The notes under the pieces: generated by a model
Database searches by the model: none
What the model saw: the letters and a program-made list of their open reading frames with translations, nothing else
What the model was told of the DNA's origin: nothing
Position numbers and translations under genes: made by a program
Assembly (NCBI GenBank): GCA_003427395.1
Contig: BFEA01000472.1
Location: 365,945 to 389,655, forward strand
Length of the DNA stretch: 23,711 bases
Source: Chara braunii
Taxonomy: Eukaryota; Streptophyta; Charophyceae; Charales; Characeae
Reading direction: 5' to 3'
In this document: positions 9,166-19,689 of the stretch, piece after piece
Layout of the letters: every line of letters begins with the position of its first letter
Position numbering within the stretch: the first letter of the stretch is position 1

Positions 9166-10055
9166 TCAACCCAATGTCCTCCAGGACGATGTCGAGCGCA
9201 TCGGTCCGGCACCGCACAAGGCAGCACGGGACCCTCCCGACCACGTCACGCTGGAGTTGGTCTTAATCCTCGTCTCAAATACACATGGAGCTTCCGCAAG
9301 CCGCTCCGGCCGAGTGCGCCAGCCATACTTCTCGCGAGCCCCTACGACAGGATAAGGTCTATGCGAGGCACGACTTACCTCCACCTTGCGAGAGCTGTCA
9401 CCTCCCTTCGGTGGGCGTATCCCCCTAGAGCTACCAGTCCACAATACGAAAGTTAATCAAGTGCAGTCGTAGAGGTGGACCAGCTGAGGGCGTTTCTCGT
9501 ACGCTGTAGCATAAGGGGTACGCGCGGTATTATGCCTCTATCGGACCCGCACGCGAATCCGCATCTTGGGGGGCTGAGGTCCCAAGCTCGACTCGTCGCC
9601 GGTCGACTAGGACGTATCCCACACGCCACGCGCACACCACTATAGAAAACATAAAAATAAAAAAAATACACACGCACACGCACATATACAGAACGACGCA
9701 AAACAAACAACGCTACAACATTCCTGGTCCCGTAGTAGCCATCCCATAACTCTCCGATGCGGAAATTGGACAGGCGTCACGAGCGAATCTTAGTATAAAA
9801 CCGTGCGGACTCAGGGCTAAATCATATCGACTCGCAATGCTAGCGTACGCAAGTGGTCGCAATGATGGCGTACTATGTAGTACCCATACTCATGCGATCC
9901 TCGTTAATCTCGAGGGTCGCGTTCGACACTCTCAAGTGTCAGCTGACAAGCGTCTTGAGGGAATGATCTCTCGACGCTGGACAACCGCCAAGTGCGGTTG
10001 AGAACCACACCCTCTTCTGCATCCTGCGGAGTGTGGGTGGTACACAGGTTCATAC
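9166..10055 (-). repeat. Terminal module, copy B (reverse), outer end of left arm
   Basis: Read on the minus strand it matches copy C over its full length: TACTATGTAGTACCCATA, CGACACTCTCAAGTGTCAGCT, ATCTCTCGACG, AACCGCC-AGYGCGGTTGAGA, ACCCTCTTCTGCA (inner half), and TAGTCGACCGGCGACGAGTC, GATACGCCC and CTCGACA-CG (outer half). Translations share short strings with copy C (GTTYL, AYP-RAT), but in different frames and with stops, so this is nucleotide homology only. Confidence 0.75.
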
Positions 10056-10059
10056 ATGT

Positions 10060-10690
10060 GGTGGCAATCGTCTCTTATTGCTCAACTCCATCATCTAGGG
10101 CGTGGAAATAAATCAAGGGGTTTGACCTTGACGGTTGTGACGGACTACAACGTCCAACCATAGAAACTCTAAAAAGCAAAGGATAAAAGAGGATCTCCCT
10201 CTCTTCTCAAACATACAACCTGTTTAACCCTTACGCGTGGTCACAGTAGACCGCACGAAACACTCAAGACATATATATTCACATATATAGAAGGTTATAA
10301 ATATGTGACGATCACCTCTCACAATCACAGTGAGACTCCTCTCAGCCATATATATATATATATATGTATGTGAGCGCAGGCAGCCAAATCCAAAGTCCGA
10401 ATCATCAAACATATCTGCAATCAAATCAAAGATTCAATCAAAAAGTCAATGCACTACACGGGGGCAACTTCAACCATTCTTTGTACTCACACCCATTGCT
10501 TTAGCCAAGCCTCACTCTTGTGCAACTCCTCAAAATAAAATACTCAGTACTTTTCTTTAACTGACCATTCAAATAAAGTCCGGGCAAAAACACAACAAAA
10601 CAGTTCAAGTCACAAGGCTAAAGCCTTTAGGTCGAGTGACATGCGTGGATTGAAATTGAATAGTAAACCGACGAATCGGCAGCCGACCTG
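10060..10690. other. Arm interior, no gene seen
   Basis: Short TA tracts (10263-10290, 10348-10366) lie in otherwise plain AT-rich sequence. No open frame with recognisable content is seen. Confidence 0.5.
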
Positions 10691-10914
10691 TTATAAGTAA
10701 TAACAGAAGATGATCATCGTAGGATCAAGCTGAATCTAACTTAAATCCTGAATCAATCGATCAAGAAGACCTGTAACACAAGACATGTCAATCCCCAAGC
10801 TAAATCTATAAGTCCATGGAGAATAATATCCATATCACAATCTTGCTCAAAATCATTCTATTTAACTATGCCTAAGTCTACCTCTAAGCAAGTGCCAAAA
10901 GAAAGGTAAACCCT

Positions 10915-11560
10915 TACAGAATCTCCTCTATACAGAGTGAATTTTCCAGGATTGCCACCTGTAAAAAATATAATCTAACTTCTTTAAACGAAGGAAAATT
11001 TTGGTAGCGCTTCCCGTAGGCAAAGTGCCTTCACAAAATTTATAATAACCCAAATATAAAAAAAAAATTCAAACTTTAATTATAAAAAGTCAAATTTTGT
11101 CTAACTCCCTGAATTAGTAAAAATTTGGGCAACATCTCCTTTAGAAAGGTAGGCTTCCCAGATTTATACTAAGTCCGATAAAAACTCAGAAGTTAAACTT
11201 GAGTTTGACTTCAAGACAAAGTTCAACTGCCCTTTAGATTTGTATAAATTTCGACAGTACTTCCCGTAGAGAAAGCGCTATTCCAAGATTTATACAAAAC
11301 TAAGTTCAAAATATAGGAATGACTTTGACTTCTCAAGGTCCAATTTTGTCTGACTCCCTGAATTAGCAAAAATTCGGACAACATTCCCTTTAGAAAAGAA
11401 GACTCTCCAAATTTTTACTAAGTCATATACAAAAGTCAGACAAGTTGAACTTTGAAAAGAAAAAATATGACTAACTCCTTGGTTTTTTAGAAATTTCAGC
11501 AGCGCTTCCCATAGAGAAAGTAACTTATCAAAATTTATCAAAGGCCAAGTATAACAAAAG
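10915..11560 (-). repeat. Tandem repeat, ~122-bp unit, five to six copies (left arm)
   Basis: Anchors CTTCCCGTAG or CTCCTTTAGA occur at about 11010, 11136, 11260, 11386 and 11505, giving a period of 121-126 bp. A degenerate extra copy lies at about 10922. Units 1, 3 and 5 share the CTTCCCRTAG type and units 2 and 4 the CCTTTAGAAA type, so the higher-order unit is about 245 bp. Each unit is flanked by AAATTT...AAATTT-type complementary blocks with a central hairpin (for example CCTTT/AAAGG), so each can fold as a long interrupted stem. Confidence 0.72.
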
Positions 11561-11829
11561 ATTATAGAAAATGTAGAAATCGATCTAAGTAAAAAAAACT
11601 TAGCTCAGAAAATGCAGGAATTGAAACTAACTCCTATGACTCTAGCACGTGGCGAGCAATTAAAGCAACTACCTATCAACTGAAACTGAGACTAAGTAGT
11701 AGTCACACTCAGTCTCATGCAGGCAAAACCGCAAAAGTAAATACTCTCACCATCCCAAAGTCAACTTGTCAAACAATAGTTCCCGGTCTCTCAATGATTT
11801 ATCCCTTTATACCCAATTTACATAGGGCA

Positions 11830-12570
11830 TAAAGCTAGACCACCCAAACTTATGAAACATGTCTAGCTCAACCATTGAGTATACACAAACACAGGGCAAA
11901 ACAATTTTTCTCTTCTTTGAGCATATGACTAGGCCACCCTAGTCGCCCTGAACTGTTTAAATATCCCAACTTTATATAATTGTCTGCACTTAGTCTTTTG
12001 AGGTAGCATATAACTGAACCGATCATTTTTAGCTCAAGATTCAGTCTGCCCCTTCGTAACACAAGTTTATTCTTAATTAGTACTTTCGTCACTTGGTGTT
12101 AAGCTATAGGTCAGACCACCCAAACTTATGAAACCCTGTCTGACTAGCATGTTCATAGATAGAATAGTAATAAAATATAGTCAAGTTATAGCCTTCTGGT
12201 TCCAGCATGTGCGTGGCGTCGGACCAAGACCACCCAAACTTATGAAACAGGTCTTGGTCCTCAGCCTGATTCATTTCTCTCAAAGCAAAAGCAGGAAGAA
12301 GTTGAACCACCCAAACTTATGGAACATGCTCAGACTTCCTCGTTCATGAACTAAAGAAACTGACAAAAAAACAGAGTAAACAAGGCGACCAAACCACCCA
12401 AACTTATGGAACATGCTTCGTCCCTGAAAAGTCATTCACAGTCAGCCCTCACAAATCAGAGCAACCAGACCACCCAAACTTATGAGAACATGTCTGGTCT
12501 TCTAGGCAACTCAAAAATAAACATAGCACTGGACCCTCCAATCTTATGGAGACTTTCCCAGCCTTTGGTT
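11830..12570. repeat. Array of variable-stem, conserved-loop hairpins (left arm)
   Basis: The loop motif CCACCCAAACTTATGAAACATG recurs about every 60-120 bases at 11840, 12116, 12231, 12306, 12394 and 12470, with degenerate copies at 11934 and 12535. The flanks form a stem whose sequence differs each time: AGCTAGAC/GTCTAGCT (11833-11868), GACTAGG/CCTAGTC (11927-11944, loop collapsed to four bases), GTCAGAC/GTCTGAC (12110-12144), GGACCAAGACC/GGTCTTGGTCC (12221-12260, 11 bp perfect) and ACCAGAC/GTCTGGT (12464-12498). Copies at 12293-12340 and 12390-12420 pair poorly. Confidence 0.82.
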
Positions 12571-12669
12571 GACCCAGTCAAACATGCAATACTGTCTTCC
12601 TCCCACCTTTCCCCCAGATGCAATCCCACAATCTGCTTTCAGTCAAACAATAAAACTGAAACTGACATT

Positions 12670-13050
12670 GAAGTTGTACATACACTCCTTTATTTAATCT
12701 AGTTTGTGTCCTGAAAGTCAAACTGAAAGTCAAAGTAAAGGGGCATGCAGTATACTCAGTCAAAACATAGCAAAGGGGTGCAGTTAAGGGTTATAATCTG
12801 GGCTTATAGAGGAAGAGTAATGGTTACCTTTCAGTTCCCTGCCTCCAGAACTCCTCCTGAGTTTCGGCAGAGCTCCCGCAATCGGTGGGTTGAATCCCCA
12901 CAGAGTCTTGCTGCAGTCCTACGGGTTGCAACCCCGCCTGCCGCCCTGCCGCCTTCCCCTCAAAACAAGACTAGACTTAGAGTAAGAGAGTCAGAAAGAG
13001 GGGTTTCAGACACTCGAGATACAAGAGGGGGACAACTCAACTCCACGTAG
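12670..13050. other. Inner flank of left arm, nothing identified
   Basis: Inverted similarity to 18400-18600 fades here, with only short echoes such as CAGTCAAA and GCATGC. A T-arm-like palindrome (GTGGG TTGAATC CCCAC, 12891-12907) stands alone with no convincing A box, so no tRNA is called. Confidence 0.4.
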
Positions 13051-14065
13051 AGCGCCTTGTTATCTTCATGCTCCTGAGGGCCCCGCAATGGCGGCCAAAA
13101 CCTTGCAGCAACTTGGTCCATCAGAAGTCAGGCGGCCAGCTGTTGAGTTTCCAGCATCTCTCCAATTTGCGCCCATATCATCTTCAATGAACTCGACCGC
13201 TTCCCATACGTCCGTAATTCCAAGGCTGTTAGCTACGGGTAGGCCTCATAATCCTGCGCCCTGCCTCCACTTAGCACATTTGGCAGGACGTATACCACTT
13301 CAGTCGATAAGTAGGTCTGCAATCGTGCATCTGGATCCGTGTCTGCCCTGCATAATAAGATGAATAGCGCATCGCTCTGCAGGTGACTCTGCAGACCCGC
13401 AACTCACCTCCTTCGTGCTCTTGCTGACAGAGTGAACAGCGCACTAGCCACCAAACAAATTTTCAGCTGTGTCGCCGCTGCCCATTATTACCAGATAATC
13501 TTCTGCAGACGCAGTTCCACAGCGGTGTACGGTACTCAATGTATGGCCCAGCAGCCCTCTATTTACACGTACCGCAGAACCACGACCAATTGGCTGCTCC
13601 TGTTAGCCAGGAATAACCATGTATGGGTCAAACAGGAAGGAATCTCCCTCCCTCTGGAACTTAATCAGGTACGTATGCTTTCGTTAACTCCTTCTTCCCA
13701 ACCCTGTTCGATGCTCTCCTTCTCGTTCATTTTCGTTCACCATCTCTTCACTACTCGTTCCCTCAAATGTAGGCAGGTATACTATCAACTAAAATCACAG
13801 TGCATTTAGGTGGGACTGCCGCGCAGATACAGATAGAGCCTCAGTCAATCAGTGACCATCAAGATGGCAATTACGAGCACATATAACGCAATAGCAATCA
13901 CGGATGGTTGACAGTAGGAGATCGAGCCGAAGCCCATGAGACAACCGCACCATACAGTCACCGGGTCACTCTACATTAGCCACTTTCTGCACTGAGCTAG
14001 TCACACCGTCCAAGTCTCACTGCTTGATCTTCAGTTCATCCGACATCGCCCACGTTCCAGATGAG
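13051..14065. other. No feature seen
   Basis: Mixed-composition sequence with short open frames of no recognisable content and no clear tandem repeat. It may be decayed repeat material. Confidence 0.5.
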
Positions 14066-14066
14066 C

Positions 14067-14069
<3 letters not shown>

Positions 14070-14131
<62 letters not shown>
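14070..14131. repeat. (CT)n microsatellite
   Basis: About thirty uninterrupted CT units. Arg/Glu-rich frames on the minus strand across it are artefacts. Confidence 0.97.
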
Positions 14132-14133
<2 letters not shown>

Positions 14134-14387
14134 GGCCGGCGGCACGCCACTCGTACGGAAAGGCTGCCCAGCGTCAAAATAAATCTCCCAGTACATCGAG
14201 GGAGATACATCGCAGTTTTCAGCCCGAAGCGCAGAGATACGAGAGCCAAGGAATGCTAGAGCCAAATAACCAAAAGAGAATAATATTACAATAAATAATA
14301 AAAACATTTGGAAGCTTTTAATCGTCAGAAAATGGTAAATGAGAAAAGGGAAAAAAAATCGGCTGTGTTCCGACACTGCTGACGACA

Positions 14388-14690
14388 AAGTTTAGGGGGA
14401 TAGCCCCGCCGGGCCCTCAACCCCACGGTTCCTTCACGTGGCTCCAATGCTCCCACGACGCTGCCCTACGGCTTCAACCCGTGAATCTCCATGTTGAAAG
14501 TCTGACGTTGAAACCAATAGTGCTAGGCCCAAGGTTGGGTCTCACTCTTGACGGACATCTAGATAAACCAATATTGCGCGAAGTGCAGGTTCACCGAAAC
14601 ATTTACAAAAGTCAGATTGTTGTTGATGTCGTCCTCCGTACGTACGCACAGATCACAGGCAAGCACTTCAATCAGATGACAAAACCTTTT
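14388..14690 (-). mobile_element. tRNA-derived SINE-like repeat, copy 1
   Basis: It matches 23095-23320 in order: GCC-C-CCGG-CCCT-AAC, GGTT-CTTCA, TGAAAGTC, ACCAATAGTGCTMGGCC, then ATAAACY-RTRTTGCRCG. On the minus strand, TAGCACTATTGG (14525-14514) resembles a pol III A box and GGGTTGAAGCC (14481-14471) a weak B box, at tRNA-like spacing. Homology extends upstream of the tRNA-like part, so the true 5' end is unsettled. Confidence 0.55.
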
Positions 14691-14960
14691 TGATCCTAAC
14701 TTAATCAGAAATAAAAACCTGGCCGGTGATCACGCCGACTCTTCAAAAGATCAACACATTAAAATCACGCGCGCCTCAAGTCTGCGCGCCCACACACTCT
14801 CTATTTTAGTCAACCATCCAGTCAACCTACACTACAGACGCAGCCGCGCCTCGCGCGGTATACCTGAAACTTTAAACCAAACTTATTTCCTATTGTTTGC
14901 AAAAACCAGGGCGGATACTTTTGTAAGGGTATTCGCACCGACAGCTTACCGGACCATATT

Positions 14961-14980
14961 AAGCGACGTCCCCGTCGCTT
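14961..14980. other. Stem-loop, 8 bp perfect with 4-base loop
   Basis: AAGCGACG pairs with CGTCGCTT around TCCC. It opens a second hairpin-rich zone (14760-16110) that also has GCGCGC/GCGCGC (14769-14789), CCCTGC/GCAGGG (15262-15275) and AGGGCC/GGCCCT (15272-15298). Confidence 0.8.
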
Positions 14981-15100
14981 TGCAAGATCGAAAAACTATA
15001 AATCCATCCAAAACTTGAAATGCTGACGAGAAAGGAACCAATCCGATCAGCTGACAGACTCAGGTTCGAGGTCTCCATCAATCCATTCCAAACACAACTT

Positions 15101-15180
15101 TATGCTGCCAGGATTCCAACCTGGGCCTCCATCGTCCTGACACTAGGACGGTGGGATACTCATCATTATACTACAGCACA
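15101..15180 (-). tRNA. tRNA-Asp-like sequence (pseudogene or SINE head)
   Basis: On the minus strand the acceptor TGTGCTG (15180-15174) pairs with CAGCATA (15107-15101). TAGTATAATGATGAGTATCC closely resembles the D arm and A box of animal tRNA-Asp. The T arm is CCAGG TTGGAAT CCTGG (15124-15108), with TTG where TTC is normal. The anticodon arm is wrong: CCACCGTCCT/AGGACGATGG forms a long stem of about ten pairs around AGTGTC, not a standard 5-bp stem with a 7-base loop. It is therefore a tRNA-derived sequence rather than a working tRNA. Confidence 0.6.
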
Positions 15181-15354
15181 AGTCTTAATGGATTCCTCAA
15201 CTGTCCTCTCCCCTTTGTCCTAGACAAACGTCGACTTCTCGTTAGGTGTCCCTGGTTTCTACCCTGCAAGCAGGGCCATAACTAGGAACGCGGGCCCTAA
15301 CCGAGACCTTTGAAAGCACTCGCGCCTTCCTCCCAACAATCCTCATAATCAAAC

Positions 15355-15373
15355 ATATATATATATATATATA
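15355..15373. repeat. (TA)n microsatellite
   Basis: Short TA tract in the spacer. Confidence 0.9.
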
Positions 15374-15416
15374 CACAAATCTCATCATAAACTCTTCCTG
15401 CAGTCTAGTACAAGAA

Positions 15417-16103
15417 GGTCAGGTCTCCATCCTGACCCACCATAGTCTGGGTGATCGAGCCAGATCTACGACCCACCACGTTGTTATTTTAGCGGTAGTG
15501 CCCTCGCAGGTTGCACTACGATAGGCTTTCTCCTGATAAGCATTCAATCAGGACTCAAAAAAACTCGACTCGACTCCTATCCCACACCTTCCCGCAGGAG
15601 TAAAACCCTCCTAGGTGGCCACACCCCTTTAAGTCTTTACTCCCTTGGCAAGACGCAGACCCGTTGTTCAGGTTATACCGACCAACAACCGATACGAGGG
15701 GTTGCGCCCTAGTGATGCTAAACTTTCCTGTTAGCTTGGTATTCTCATTCACAAGTGGTTGGACGGCGTGTCGCAACAAAACAAGCCTATTGCGGGACTA
15801 CGCAAAGGTCTGTCACACATAAAAGATATTTACCAGTCCTCTATAGGACAACATAGAGAAACACGGCAACCTCTACACATTCACAAAACAAAATCACCGA
15901 CAGATTCACAAGGTCGTGACCTCCCTACTTGATCAGAGCAAGAAGGTCACCTCTCAGCGACATCTCTCAAATAAATCACTTTTGCGACCTCCAAAATTAT
16001 ACCAATGACCAAACAAAACGTGGTCCTTCTCGTCAGACTTTATCATTCAAAATCATTTTTCAATGCCATTAAATATATTAACCACCTTTCATATGAAGGT
16101 GGT
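15417..16103. repeat. Second hairpin-rich stretch in the spacer
   Basis: Stem-loops in order: GGTCAGG/CCTGACC (15417-15437), GTAGTGC/GCACTAC (15495-15519), TCCTGAT/ATCAGGA (15531-15553), ACTCCT/AGGAGT (about 15573-15602), GTCCT/AGGAC (15836-15849), GTGACCT/AGGTCAC (15916-15950) and ACCACCTT/AAGGTGGT (16081-16103, with an inner CATATG palindrome). Stems are unrelated in sequence. Enrichment is weaker than at 1430-3280, and 6-7 bp stems alone could be partly chance. Confidence 0.5.
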
Positions 16104-16910
16104 CTCACTCAATAGGTCTCCCTATCATCCCTTCTCTTTCTAGGATAAATTCTTATGCGACATTTCTTTAACATATTTTCCCTCTCTGAAGATGAGTCTT
16201 CCAAATAAGCAAAAGACTGAAAGACTACCTTCCCACAAAAGGCGTCTCTACCATAAAACAACTCAAACTGAAAGACCGACTTATGGGTCCTCATCACAAC
16301 TCAATGAATAAACTATCGACATGGTAAGCATTCGAGTCTCAAAGACTCATAAATCCCTTAGGATTTTCACATCTTTCACACAACAGACCGCACTCCCTCT
16401 CCTTATACCCGACCCTATCACTTGCCCATGGGCAGACCGCACAAGTATACCGAAGAGTAGACAGTTCACATGTATTCACATTCTCAAAATACACATTACA
16501 CGAGATGTTTCTCATACATCTCTCAGACAAAAACATCATACATCATGATAAAACCACACATGTGAGAGTGATTGTGATCGTCATATACAGGGGAATAATC
16601 TTAAATAAAATCTCAACTTCAATATACACTCAGAGGTTAATAACCCAACTCAAAAAGCGAACCAAATATGGTCTTGAATTACATATATACACACAGAGTT
16701 GAACAATCTCAACTCAAACTGGTACCAGTATCACACACAAAGATTGTGCCCTCTCTGACCAGAGCTAAAACTGAAACAGTCTTAATCAAGGCGTAATCGT
16801 ATCCCTCAAATCGCAGGGATCTAAGTAATTCAAGACATATCTAAGTAGCCAAGCAACACAACGAATCAATCATACACAAGTCTCACATACTACATTTACA
16901 GGTTAGGGAG
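16104..16910. other. AT-rich spacer, no gene called
   Basis: Low-GC sequence with many CACA/TATA-like words. A 62-codon minus frame (16297-16109) contains FELFYGR, which recalls an integrase motif of LTR retroelements, but no other integrase residues follow in the expected context, so it is not called. Confidence 0.45.
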
Positions 16911-16916
16911 TCTACC

Positions 16917-18045
16917 TCACACACGCAGAGGTCTCCTCCTAAGCCTCTCATACTTCTTGCATATGTACAACCACCTCGACCTAGACAAGAAGTAGGTCTC
17001 ATCCTTTCTCCTCTCAACGATAGGACCAATGGAATAAACCTTCATAACAATGTCCTTAAAACCACTCCTTGCTCCATCCATTGGAAACATTCCAGTAACT
17101 CGATTAGAGACAGTCCTAACGTACTCTACATATACAACCATTTTATAGGGGTTCCTTCCGCCTGCAACTCAGGCTGTCTTACCGGACCATTATTATGATA
17201 CCCTCTTCGTTTATTGTCAGGTTCCCCTGCTGATCAAAACATGGGATTAAAATCACACAGCCGGCTAGCCTGCTACTCTAACTCTTTCGCCCATGCTTAT
17301 ACACAAGTCTTGACAAAGTACAAGGGTGTCCTTCTATCGGCCTGCTATAGCTCGAACTTCATCCCAACCTACAACCCTTTCATCTGGATCGTGGGAGTTC
17401 GCATAAGCATCAACAACATTAACCAAGTTCCTTAGTCCTTGGACATGGGGTAAGAATTTTTGATCCAAATACAGGCCATACACCAACTCGCACGTATACC
17501 TTGCATATCCCCATTCTCGCACCCTCACTGCGGCCTCTGTTGCGGCCCCTACCCTTGTCTGTCCCCAAAAACACTTTTATGTTAGGAACTCAGACAAGAC
17601 AACTCTCAATGGGACAGAAGAAAGTACAAACTCTTCGGCACGTTTGATCTCTATACAAGTCTCCACTCACTCCTCTCCTTCAAAGACTCTGCCTCTTGCC
17701 CATTTTGTTACAGCTCCCTCAGCTATCCCTAAAGGTTTTGCGAGCAGGCTTCCATACCCGAGTGTCAACTCAATCCCAGGTAAGACCGAAAATGATGGTG
17801 GGGTGTATAGGGTCACCTTCACGATCACACACTCCCGGTCATCATCAAAGCCCAGACTCAATCCAGACGAAAAATACCCTTGTCTATCGATGCACCCCAC
17901 CAGGAAGAGATATATTCTCCTTCCTTGACTTGCCTGGGCAAGGATACCTCAAGGTCATCTCCTCTTTTAACAGGTAAGGTTATATTGGGATCTTCCTTAG
18001 CAAAAGGCATCCTGAGTTGCCTTCGTTCTGGTCTGGGTTCTTCCC
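16917..18045 (-). pseudogene. Decayed coding region, family not recognised
   Basis: Reading down the minus strand from 18045, one frame is open for about 60 codons (KEDPNITLPVKRGDDLEV..., VKEGEYISSWWGAS). It then appears to shift to a second frame (17900-17667: GLSLGFDDDRECVIVKV, VLPGIELTLGYGSLLAKP). The second frame continues through two stops into EWGYARYTCELVYGLYLD and NVVDAYANSHDPDE (17528-17334) and, after several stops, MVVYVEYVRTVSNRVTGMFP (17141-16917). That the long pieces share a frame over nearly 1 kb with few stops suggests a former gene. No motif identifies it. Confidence 0.4.
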
Positions 18046-18124
18046 ATCACAAAAAAAATGTCCAGCATATGTCTTTCGTTATTACGCTCACAATTGCGTT
18101 TTACAATCTCTATATCTAAGTACT

Positions 18125-18600
18125 TAGCCTCAAATTATCTTTCACTAAAATGCATCGTTTTCTAGTGTTTTAATAACGGTAATGTATCATAGTAAAAGTG
18201 CATTCATAGATATCAAAATTAACAATAATATTTATTTATGAAAAAAAATGATATATCACCTTAATAACTATCATCAACAATTCTTATAACCACCAAACGC
18301 ATTATGTACAAACTAGTCAGTTATCCAAAGCACATACAAATACTTCAATAAGCATATATCCACAGACATTTCATATGATAGACACGTTATGATCAGAGAT
18401 AAGGCCACTAACAATTAACACTCTCAGACATACTACCAACGAAAGTACCACATTTTACTCCCCTAGCTTTGACTGAAGTGTACTGTGGCGAGGGGGCAGT
18501 GTAATCCTCTTTAGAAAGGATAGCATCTCAACTCCTCGAACCTCGCTCAAGGATCAAGCCTCACTGCTTCCCCCAGTTCAAATTAATTGGAAGCAACGCA
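18125..18600. other. AT-rich inner flank of right arm, no feature seen
   Basis: No open frame or tandem repeat. The sequence becomes G-rich near 18480-18560 just before the right arm begins. Confidence 0.5.
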
Positions 18601-18699
18601 TGCGTAAAAATTCAGTCTCATTTTATTTTTGACTGAAAACAGACTAAGGGATGAAATGGGGGAAGGTGGGAGGAAAACAGTTTTGCATGTGTTTCACCG

Positions 18700-19470
18700 G
18701 GTCAACCTAAGGTTGAACATTGTTTCTAATCAGAATGACGCAGTGCTATGTTTATTGACTTTTTTCTTAAGGACCAGATATTGAATCTAAGCTGAATGGT
18801 ATGGTTGTTGTTTTTATTTTTTGAGGGTTTGCTTCCCTGATCTTCAAGACCAAACATTGTTTCTGAGCTGAATGGTTTGGTCTACCTGTTTCTTTTGGGT
18901 TTCTAACTGAAGTTGGATTCAAAGGTTCAACTTTATACTTTGAGCGACTTATGATAAACTTGATATTGTTTCTCAGTTGAATGATTCAATCTCTAGTTTT
19001 ATTATCAGCGAGGATTTTTTGTGACAGGCTAAACATTGTTTTCAAGCTAAATGGTTTCGCCTGAAACCACTCACAAAGTAAAAACGAGTGTAATTTGAGA
19101 GTATTTTATTTATATTCGCATGTGAACAGACGGTTGAACATTGCTTATAAGTTGAATGGTTCAACCTTAAGTCATATCACTAAGAAGAGAAGGAAAAATA
19201 AATAGTATAATTGGAAGCAACTTGGGCAAGTTGAACATTGTTTCTAAATTGAATGGCTCAGTTCCCCGCACATATTATTTTATTTTGAAGACAAGTCAAA
19301 AAGTTATTAAAATTTGGATATTTAAACAGTTCAGGGCGGCTAAACAGGGTTTCTGAGTTGAATGGCTTAGTCGCATGCCCAATGAAGAGGGAAGTTGTAT
19401 AACTTGTTCGTGTATAATCTAAGGCATGTTAGGCATTGTTTCTACGCTTAATGTCATATGCAAGATTGAC
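18700..19470. repeat. Array of variable-stem, conserved-loop hairpins (right arm)
   Basis: The loop ACATTGTTTCTGAGYTGAATG recurs at 18855, 18965, 19034, 19139, 19235, 19343 and 19434. Its reverse complement matches the left-arm loop. Stems: AGACCAAAC/GTTTGGTCT (18847-18883, 9 bp perfect), CAGGCtAAAC/GTTTcGCCTG (19025-19063, one mismatch), GGTTGAAC/GTTCAACC (19132-19166, 8 bp perfect), GCGGCTAA/TTAGTCGC (19336-19374, one G-T). The units at 18960-18990, 19225-19265 and 19425-19460 pair less well. At 18702-18716 the unit has collapsed to the bare palindrome TCAACCTAAGGTTGA. Confidence 0.82.
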
Positions 19471-19689
19471 AAAATTATAATTATATGAGGTTTAATGAAC
19501 TATCTTATGTGAAATTACTCATTGTGGTATGGACTTGCAGGTGATTGAGTGTGAGCACTACGTAGTCCGACTGCCAATTTTGATAAGAAGTTGCTTTAGA
19601 TGCTCGCTACGTGCTGGAGCTATAGGAGTTAGGTCAATTCCTACATTTTCTGAGTTGAGTTTATTTTTCATAGGAGTTAGTTAAATTTT

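Larger units (their letters stand above)
9166..12665 (-). repeat. Left arm of a very long inverted repeat (~3.5 kb)
   Basis: On the minus strand this arm is collinear with 18605-21715. The order is terminal module, AT-rich zone with ATAACAGAAGAYGATCATYGT (10700-10725 versus about 20280-20305), 122-bp tandem repeats, stem-loop array, and an inner block TTCCTCCCACCTTYCCCC (12598 versus 18670). The arms are clearly diverged with many indels. They may be the ancient terminal inverted repeats of one large element, or two separate insertions of the same family in opposite orientation. Confidence 0.7.

Noticed and set aside
9025-9456. 143-codon frame in terminal module copies A and B, with partly similar peptides in copy C (21441-21741)
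   Set aside because: It spans the head-to-head junction, frames differ between copies, and stops intervene. The shared strings follow from DNA homology.
11830-12570. A regularly repeated motif with variable flanks, superficially like a CRISPR array
   Set aside because: Spacing is irregular, repeats are imperfect, the variable parts are the two complementary halves of a stem rather than spacers, and the context is eukaryotic.
12891-12907. T-arm-like palindrome GTGGGTTGAATCCCCAC
   Set aside because: No acceptor stem or A box found around it.
16109-16297. FELFYGR motif suggesting a retroelement integrase
   Set aside because: A single short motif in a 62-codon frame without the flanking integrase signature; probably chance.
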